Assembly (NCBI GenBank): GCA_003164305.1
Contig: PLSZ01000170.1
Span: 1-10,157, forward strand
DNA length: 10,157 bases
Direction: 5' to 3'
Origin: Acetobacteraceae bacterium
GTDB lineage: Bacteria; Pseudomonadota; Alphaproteobacteria; Acetobacterales; Acetobacteraceae
In this document: positions 5,953-10,157 of the stretch, piece after piece
Position numbering within the stretch: position 1 is the first letter of the stretch
How the letters are laid out: every line of letters starts with the position of its first letter
Notes under the pieces: model-generated
What the model saw: only the letters and a program-made list of their open reading frames with translations
What the model was told of the DNA's origin: nothing
Database searches by the model: none
Made by a program: the position numbers and the translations under genes

Positions 5953-6546
5953 TCACTTTTTACGGCGCATCATCGCACCAGGCATCCACGCGAATTTGGC
6001 GTTGAAGTCGGTCAGCGAGATTTCTGAATGCGCGCCCTTTTCCGGGTCGTGATAGATGATCCGGTCCGGCAAGGGTTTGATCCCGCACATCGTGGAGAAA
6101 TGGCCGTACGTGTGACCCCCCGCCGTTTTAAACCAGCCAAAGGCGAGGGGCCCAAACCCGCGCAACAATGCGTCGATCAGCTCTGGCGTCCACAGCCTGG
6201 TCGTTGGCAGGTCCACGAACTCCAGCCCTTCGTTGCTGGCCAGTTCGGCGAAGTCGGAGGGTGTGATCGCGGAATGATAGGGGTTGTCGTAAGTCTTTCC
6301 CGAGGTGTCGCTCAGCGTGTTCGACTTATTGAACAAACGCGGCAAACCGAAGCGCGGCCCAGGAGCAAAATAATAATTCACCATGCATACTGAAGCATAC
6401 CAGCATCCGGTGTAGTCGCGATACGGTTGGCTCGGATCCCCAAAGTCGAGTTGGCTGACAAACGGCACGGTCAGAAAATAATCGGCCGTTGCTGTTCCCC
6501 TCCCCCGCCGCGATCGATACGCGCAGGCAGCGTCAGAGTTTGTCAC
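5953..6546 (-). CDS. Papain-like cysteine protease (C39-like / AvrRpt2-like fold)
   Basis: A 197-residue putative papain-fold cysteine peptidase. The expected active-site pattern is present in order: an oxyanion Gln at 32 (VPFVSQ), nucleophile Cys48 in YTGCWYASVCMV, His149 in TYGHFSTMCGI, and Asp167 in IIYHDPEKG. The segment TPELIDALLRGFGPLAFGWF between Cys and His is the usual substrate-groove region. Its partner or substrate is unknown; relatives include bacteriocin-processing C39-type enzymes and secreted effectors. No signal peptide or membrane helix is visible, so it is cytoplasmic or exported by a dedicated system. The start is GTG 6546, the first available, with only a weak AAGG beside it; the first ~24 residues are poorly defined. 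It lies 86 bp after the dehydrogenase gene on the same strand. Parts of the gene (around 6365-6390) are AT-richer than the neighbours, hinting at transfer. Confidence 0.75.
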   Translation of the reverse strand: MTNSDAACAYRSRRGRGTATADYFLTVPFVSQLDFGDPSQPYRDYTGCWYASVCMVNYYFAPGPRFGLPRLFNKSNTLSDTSGKTYDNPYHSAITPSDFAELASNEGLEFVDLPTTRLWTPELIDALLRGFGPLAFGWFKTAGGHTYGHFSTMCGIKPLPDRIIYHDPEKGAHSEISLTDFNAKFAWMPGAMMRRKK

Positions 6547-6564
6547 CTTCAGGCCGAACCGGCA

Positions 6565-6586
6565 ATGGCGCCGACATGGCGCCGAC
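6565..6586. repeat. Tandem duplicate of an 11-bp unit
   Basis: ATGGCGCCGAC occurs twice head to tail (6565-6575 and 6576-6586) in the 86-bp gap between the protease and dehydrogenase genes. Each copy contains the palindrome GGCGCC. It may be a replication slip or a pair of helix-phased sites for the protease gene start at 6546. Confidence 0.45.
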
Positions 6587-6632
6587 TGGCCTACCTGAAA
6601 TCGTCACAACTGGTGGGGAGAACGGCCTGGAG

Positions 6633-7742
6633 TCAGTACACCACCACCGAGCGGATCGACTCGCCCCGCCGCATCAGTTCGAATCCTTCGTTGATCTGCT
6701 CGAGCGGCAGCACGTGCGTGATCAGGTCGTCAATGTTAATCTTTCCCTCCATGTACCAATCGACGATGCGCGGCACATCGGTCCGCCCGCGCGCGCCGCC
6801 GAACGCGGTGCCCATCCAGGTCCGCCCGGTGACCAACTGGAACGGCCGCGTCGAGATCTCCTGTCCGGCGCCCGCGACACCGATGACGATCGACTTGCCC
6901 CAGCCGCGATGCGCGCATTCCAACGCCTGGCGCATCACGTTCACGTTGCCGATGCATTCGAAACTATAATCCGCGCCGCCCTTCGTCAGGTCCACCAGAT
7001 AGGGCACCAGATCGCCTTGTACCTCCGCCGGATTGACGAAATGCGTCATGCCGAATTTTTCCGCCATCTCCTTGCGCCGCGGATTGAGGTCCACGCCGAC
7101 GATCTGCTCGGCGCCGACCATGCGGAGGCCCTGAATGACGTTGAGGCCAATGCCGCCGAGACCGAACACCACGCAACGCGCGCCGGCCTCGACCTTGGCG
7201 GTGTTCATCACGGCGCCGATGCCCGTTGTGACACCGCAACCAATATAGCAGACTTTGTCAAATGGCGCGTCCGGCCGGATTTTCGCTAACGCGATTTCCG
7301 GCAACACGGTGAAGTTCGCGAAGGTCGAGGTGCCCATGTAGTGGAATACCGTCTCGCTTCCCGCACGAAACCGGCTGGTGCCGTCGGGCATCACGCCGCG
7401 GCCCTGGGTGGCGCGGATGGCGACGCACAGATTGGTTTTCCGGGATAGGCAATATTCGCATTGACGGCATTCCGGGGTGTAGAGCGGAATGACGTGGTCG
7501 CCCTTTTTCAGGGATGCGACGTTCTTGCCGACGTCGATGACGATGCCGGCGCCCTCATGGCCGAGGATGGCGGGGAACAGGCCCTCGGGATCAGCGCCGG
7601 ACAGAGTGTATTCGTCGGTGTGGCAAATGCCGGTGGCCTTGATCTCGACCAGCACCTCGCCGTCGCGCGGGCCATCGACCTCGACGGTCTCCAGGCTGAG
7701 GGGGTCGCCGGCCTTTCTGGCCACCGCGGCGCGCGTTTGCAT
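6633..7742 (-). CDS. adhC: S-(hydroxymethyl)glutathione dehydrogenase / class III alcohol dehydrogenase
   Basis: A zinc-dependent medium-chain dehydrogenase that oxidises S-hydroxymethylglutathione (formaldehyde plus glutathione) with NAD; it also reduces S-nitrosoglutathione and oxidises long-chain alcohols. The 369-residue length is that of the family. Catalytic zinc ligands are Cys40 (GICHTDEY), His62/Glu63 (GHEGAG) and Cys169 (IGCGV). Structural zinc ligands are Cys92, 95, 98 and 106. DPEG (51-54) and Arg110 in the block around GVMPDGTSRF are class III marks tied to glutathione-adduct binding. The NAD fold has GLGGIG (194-199) and Asp218. Start ATG 7742 is preceded by AGGAG (7750-7754, minus strand) at 7 nt. 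It is the first gene of a four-gene minus-strand run. frmA is an equally used name; no S-formylglutathione hydrolase gene (frmB/fghA) is next to it. Confidence 0.95.
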   Translation of the reverse strand: MQTRAAVARKAGDPLSLETVEVDGPRDGEVLVEIKATGICHTDEYTLSGADPEGLFPAILGHEGAGIVIDVGKNVASLKKGDHVIPLYTPECRQCEYCLSRKTNLCVAIRATQGRGVMPDGTSRFRAGSETVFHYMGTSTFANFTVLPEIALAKIRPDAPFDKVCYIGCGVTTGIGAVMNTAKVEAGARCVVFGLGGIGLNVIQGLRMVGAEQIVGVDLNPRRKEMAEKFGMTHFVNPAEVQGDLVPYLVDLTKGGADYSFECIGNVNVMRQALECAHRGWGKSIVIGVAGAGQEISTRPFQLVTGRTWMGTAFGGARGRTDVPRIVDWYMEGKINIDDLITHVLPLEQINEGFELMRRGESIRSVVVY

Positions 7743-7878
7743 TGGAAGTCTCCTGAACAGATGTCCTCGGCGCGATGGTGGAAGATGCGGCGGGCGCGAT
7801 CAAGCCACATGCCTGGGGCGGCCTTCATCCGGGGAAAACTTTGGGGGATCGGACCGCGCAAGAAAGTAAGAATTTAAC

Positions 7879-7916
7879 ACGGAGAACCACGGAGCATGCA
7901 CGGAGCATGGACGGAG
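7879..7916. repeat. Four ACGGAG hexamers at 10-11 bp spacing
   Basis: ACGGAG occurs at 7879, 7889, 7900 and 7911, so the copies are 10, 11 and 11 bp apart, about one DNA helix turn. The units read ACGGAGAACC, ACGGAGCATGC, ACGGAGCATGG and ACGGAGAAGT. They lie in the 259-bp gap between the divergent dehydrogenase (start 7742) and SUMF1-type gene (start 8002). Apart from this repeat I see no promoter in that gap that I could defend. Confidence 0.6.
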
Positions 7917-8001
7917 AAGTATCTTTGACGCTTCGCGCGGAGTGTGATCGAACGCCCGCTCGCCGATGCGGAGGTACGCACATGAAGCGGGAGGGGGAGC
8001 G

Positions 8002-8589
8002 ATGAGTGGAACGGGCTTCGATCGCAGATCACCGAGCCAGTCATCCGCCTTTGATGGCGTCCGTGTTCGTGGCCGGCGTAGACTCGGTTGTCTATTTTCC
8101 GTGTGTTTCCTTGCCGTGGTAATGTTGCCGCCGTCCGTCACCACCGCGATGTCCGCCGAACAAAAGCCCGAAGCGGGCTTCAGAGACTGCCCGGAGATGG
8201 TGGTCATTCCGGCGGGGCACTTTCAAATGGGCTCCACCGACGACGACACCCACAGGGACCTGCGCCTGATTCCGCCCCCCTCGTCGGGGTTGGCAACGGT
8301 ATTGGGAATATCCGATCGGGCGATAGCAAAGAGCTCGATGGCATACGAGCATCCTCAGCACGAAGTAACAATTCCCGAGGGTTTCGCACTGAGCAAGTAC
8401 TTGATTACCCGAGGCCAGTTCGCGGCGTTTGTCAAAGACACCAAGCATATCACGGGCGGATGTTATATAAATGGCACTCTGCGGCCATCAATTTCTAACA
8501 ATTCGTGGTCGAAGCCGGGATTTGAACAATCCGACCGCGACCCTGTCGTCTGTGTAACGTGGTTGGATGCCAAAGCCTATATCGCCTAG
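8002..8589 (+). pseudogene. Secreted SUMF1/formylglycine-generating-enzyme-type protein, truncated by an insertion sequence
   Basis: The N-terminal part of a protein with the FGE-sulfatase (SUMF1) fold. Enzymes of this family oxidise a sulfatase cysteine to formylglycine or act on other substrates; many secreted members have unknown or structural roles. Start ATG 8002 has GGAGG at 7990-7994; an in-frame ATG at 7966 is less likely. After a basic stretch (RVRGRRR, 21-27) comes a hydrophobic core and a probable cleavage after AMSA (49-52). The domain opens with CPEMVVIPAGHFQMGS (63-78), then EHPQHEVTIPEGFALSKYLI and TRGQFAAFV. It stops after DPVVCVTWLDAKAYIA (180-195), where intact relatives go on with W-L and then the catalytic half, including the active cysteines. 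The TAG stop at 8587-8589 coincides with the start of insertion-sequence DNA. The AT-richer 3' part suggests acquired DNA. The exact substrate cannot be told. Confidence 0.8.
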
Positions 8590-10157
8590 CTTAATCCGAA
8601 CTTCGTGCCTCGAAAACCGTAACCGCTTGATACCGCGCGGATCGTGATCCTCGTTCTGCCTACATCGTCGCCAGTTCGGCCCCCAGCAGTCCAAGCGCCC
8701 GTCGCTGTACCGCCGTGGGCTTCGCGAGGACGGTGAGTTCACTCTTCCCGCCAAAGCAAACCGTGTTCCTCGTCAATGTGCCGAGATCGACGAGCAACGT
8801 GCGGAAGCTGTGCACTGGCAGCACCTCACCATGCGCCGGGTCGGACAGCCGTGTACACGCCTTCTTTCGCGCCGCTTCCGAGACCTGGGCCTTGGCCACC
8901 GGAGATGCGCGTAACGCCTCCGCCGCGGCCTTGTGCTCGTCATCGAACAATACCGGTGCCAGCGTCTGGCGCATGTGCCATTCCAGGTAATAAGCCAGCA
9001 CACACAACCAGACATGAGCGCGCACGCGCGGCGCGGTCCAATGGAACACCGGGCGGATCTCGAGATCCACCGTCTTCATGCTCCGGAACGCCCGCTCCAC
9101 CTGAGCCAGGCTCTTGTAGGAGCGCACGGTCGCGGCGGCATCGGACTGTTCCGCCGTCAGATTGGTGCGCAGCACATAGATGCCGTCGAGCCGCGCCTCG
9201 GCGCCGATCTGGTCCTGCTCGCGGGTGAAGCTGAACGTCGTGTCGGTAATCTCGATTGCAAAATGTTTGGCCATTTTCCGCTTGCCGATCACGGTCCCCA
9301 CGGCGCGGCCAATCTCCGCCGCGCCACGCAACGGGTTCTTCGCCCGTTCCACCCGGGTTCTGATACGGGCGAGGTCTTTCTCCGTGGCGGCCAGCAATTC
9401 CTCACGCTTGCGCGCGCGCTCCTCGGCCAGCAGCGGGTTCTTGCAGACCACCAGGCGTTCGCCGGGGAAATCCGGGCTGGTGATCTCGGCCATGTCGCGA
9501 TCGTCGAACAGCGAGGGTTGCAGCGGTCCACCTGCCGCGGCGAGATCCTTGATCGCGGGCGCGCGGAGCGCGGTGATCCAGTCGAGACCGGCCGGGCGCA
9601 ACCCCTGCTCGACGCGGGCATCGGTGATCATGCCGCGATCACCGACCACGACGACGCGCTTCAGTTTGAAGCGGTCTTTCAGTTTGGCGATCTGACTGGC
9701 CACGGTGGCGGGATCGGCGGTGTTGCCCGCGAACACCTCGACCGCGACGGGACAGCCGTCAGAGGCACATAACAATCCGATGACCAGTTGCGGGCGATCG
9801 GCCCGTTTGTCACGGCTATAGCCGTGATGGGCCAGCGGGCAGTGGCGTCCTTCCAGGTAGGTCGAGGTGACATCATAGAGCACGAGCGCGCCTTCCTTGA
9901 GGTGGCGGCGGGCGAGGCGGTTCTCAATGAAGGTTTGTTCCGAGCCCAGCCAGTCGAGGGCGGCGTGGATCTCGCGCACCGGGACCGTGCCGAGGCCGAG
10001 CGTCTCGCCGAGCGAATGGCAGGCCGTGGCGGGATCGAGCGTGCGCGCGGTGGCGAGTTTGGCGGCGGGGTCGAGTAGCCGGGCGACGATCAGCGCGAGA
10101 ACGAGATCGCGCCGGCGTCGCGGCGCGCGGCGGGGGAGCAGGTCATCGAGGCCGATA
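8587..10157. mobile_element. IS1634-like insertion sequence, one end only
   Basis: An insertion sequence whose left end, as oriented here, lies at or within a few bases of 8587, where the SUMF1-type reading frame breaks off in the middle of its domain. It runs past the right edge. About 70 bp of non-coding DNA (8590-8659) separates the broken gene from the transposase stop. The other terminus is outside the window, so terminal inverted repeats and target duplication cannot be confirmed, and the boundary is inferred from the gene break. Confidence 0.7.
8660..10157 (-). CDS. IS1634-family DDE transposase, partial (5' end outside window)
   Basis: A transposase of the IS4 superfamily, IS1634-like, which cuts and joins the ends of its element. 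The frame is open from the right edge to TAG 8660-8662, giving roughly 498 visible residues. A GTG at 9979 is not the real start, because the frame upstream still reads as transposase (LVLALIVARLLDPAAKLATA, then LGLGTV). The acidic triad is visible: Asp in LYDVTSTYLEG (codon 9872-9874), Asp in VVGDRGMI (9638-9640) and Glu in YKSLAQVERAFRSMKT (9095-9097). The hydrophobic HVWLCVLAYYLEWHMR segment after the Glu is also typical. No frameshift or stop interrupts the visible part, so it may be active if the rest is intact. It is transcribed towards the broken SUMF1-type gene. Confidence 0.92.
   Translation of the reverse strand, partial: IGLDDLLPRRAPRRRRDLVLALIVARLLDPAAKLATARTLDPATACHSLGETLGLGTVPVREIHAALDWLGSEQTFIENRLARRHLKEGALVLYDVTSTYLEGRHCPLAHHGYSRDKRADRPQLVIGLLCASDGCPVAVEVFAGNTADPATVASQIAKLKDRFKLKRVVVVGDRGMITDARVEQGLRPAGLDWITALRAPAIKDLAAAGGPLQPSLFDDRDMAEITSPDFPGERLVVCKNPLLAEERARKREELLAATEKDLARIRTRVERAKNPLRGAAEIGRAVGTVIGKRKMAKHFAIEITDTTFSFTREQDQIGAEARLDGIYVLRTNLTAEQSDAAATVRSYKSLAQVERAFRSMKTVDLEIRPVFHWTAPRVRAHVWLCVLAYYLEWHMRQTLAPVLFDDEHKAAAEALRASPVAKAQVSEAARKKACTRLSDPAHGEVLPVHSFRTLLVDLGTLTRNTVCFGGKSELTVLAKPTAVQRRALGLLGAELATM

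Noticed and set aside
7982..8005. Seven-codon mini-ORF whose stop overlaps the SUMF1-type start (ATGA)
   Set aside because: Its body is mostly the purine-rich ribosome binding site of the next gene, so it is probably incidental; translational coupling cannot be shown from sequence alone.
8933..9772. 279-codon plus-strand frame opposite the transposase
   Set aside because: The transposase on the minus strand has its full DDE triad; the opposite frame has shadow composition.
1..10157. CRISPR array, tRNA, rRNA, riboswitch or attachment site
   Set aside because: No regularly spaced direct repeats of 25-40 bp, no tRNA-like cloverleaf and no rRNA or known riboswitch core were recognised by eye.

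Overview
The window is GC-rich DNA from what looks like an alphaproteobacterium, possibly of the Rhodospirillales/Acetobacteraceae type (the order is a guess). The evidence is an F0 block in the order a, c, b', b with a split b/b' pair, a glutathione-dependent formaldehyde dehydrogenase, an Flp-type pilin and typical high-GC third positions. No rRNA, tRNA or CRISPR array is visible.

Layout. (1) 1-2022, plus strand: the F0 sector of ATP synthase, made of atpB (5' end outside the window), atpE, a b' gene (atpG) and atpF. (2) 2023-2573: a mostly non-coding stretch that hides one short gene on the minus strand, an Flp/Fap-type pilin (2222-2392), which diverges from the next gene. (3) 2574-3329, plus: a short-chain dehydrogenase resembling gluconate 5-dehydrogenase. 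(4) 3332-7742, minus: four genes in a row, read right to left. They are a class III alcohol dehydrogenase / S-(hydroxymethyl)glutathione dehydrogenase, a small papain-like cysteine protease, an AraC-type regulator closely resembling HpaA, and a 4-hydroxyphenylacetate 3-monooxygenase (HpaB) type flavin hydroxylase. (5) 7743-8001: a divergent intergenic region carrying four ACGGAG hexamers at 10-11 bp spacing. (6) 8002-8589, plus: a secreted formylglycine-generating-enzyme (SUMF1) type protein cut off after about 195 residues. (7) about 8587 to the end: an IS1634-like insertion sequence, transposase on the minus strand, running off the right edge. It appears to be what broke the SUMF1 gene.

How it fits together. 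The atp genes are ordinary housekeeping genes. The hpaA-hpaB pair suggests aromatic hydroxylation (4-hydroxyphenylacetate to 3,4-dihydroxyphenylacetate) under a local activator, but the flavin reductase partner and ring-cleavage genes are not in view. The class III dehydrogenase handles formaldehyde via glutathione. The right end is accessory DNA, with AT-richer patches in the protease and SUMF1 genes and an insertion sequence. I do not see a clearly new multi-gene system. The items most worth a second look are the orphan pilin, the orphan papain-like protease, the inverted repeat in front of hpaB, the phased ACGGAG repeats and the IS-broken SUMF1 gene.
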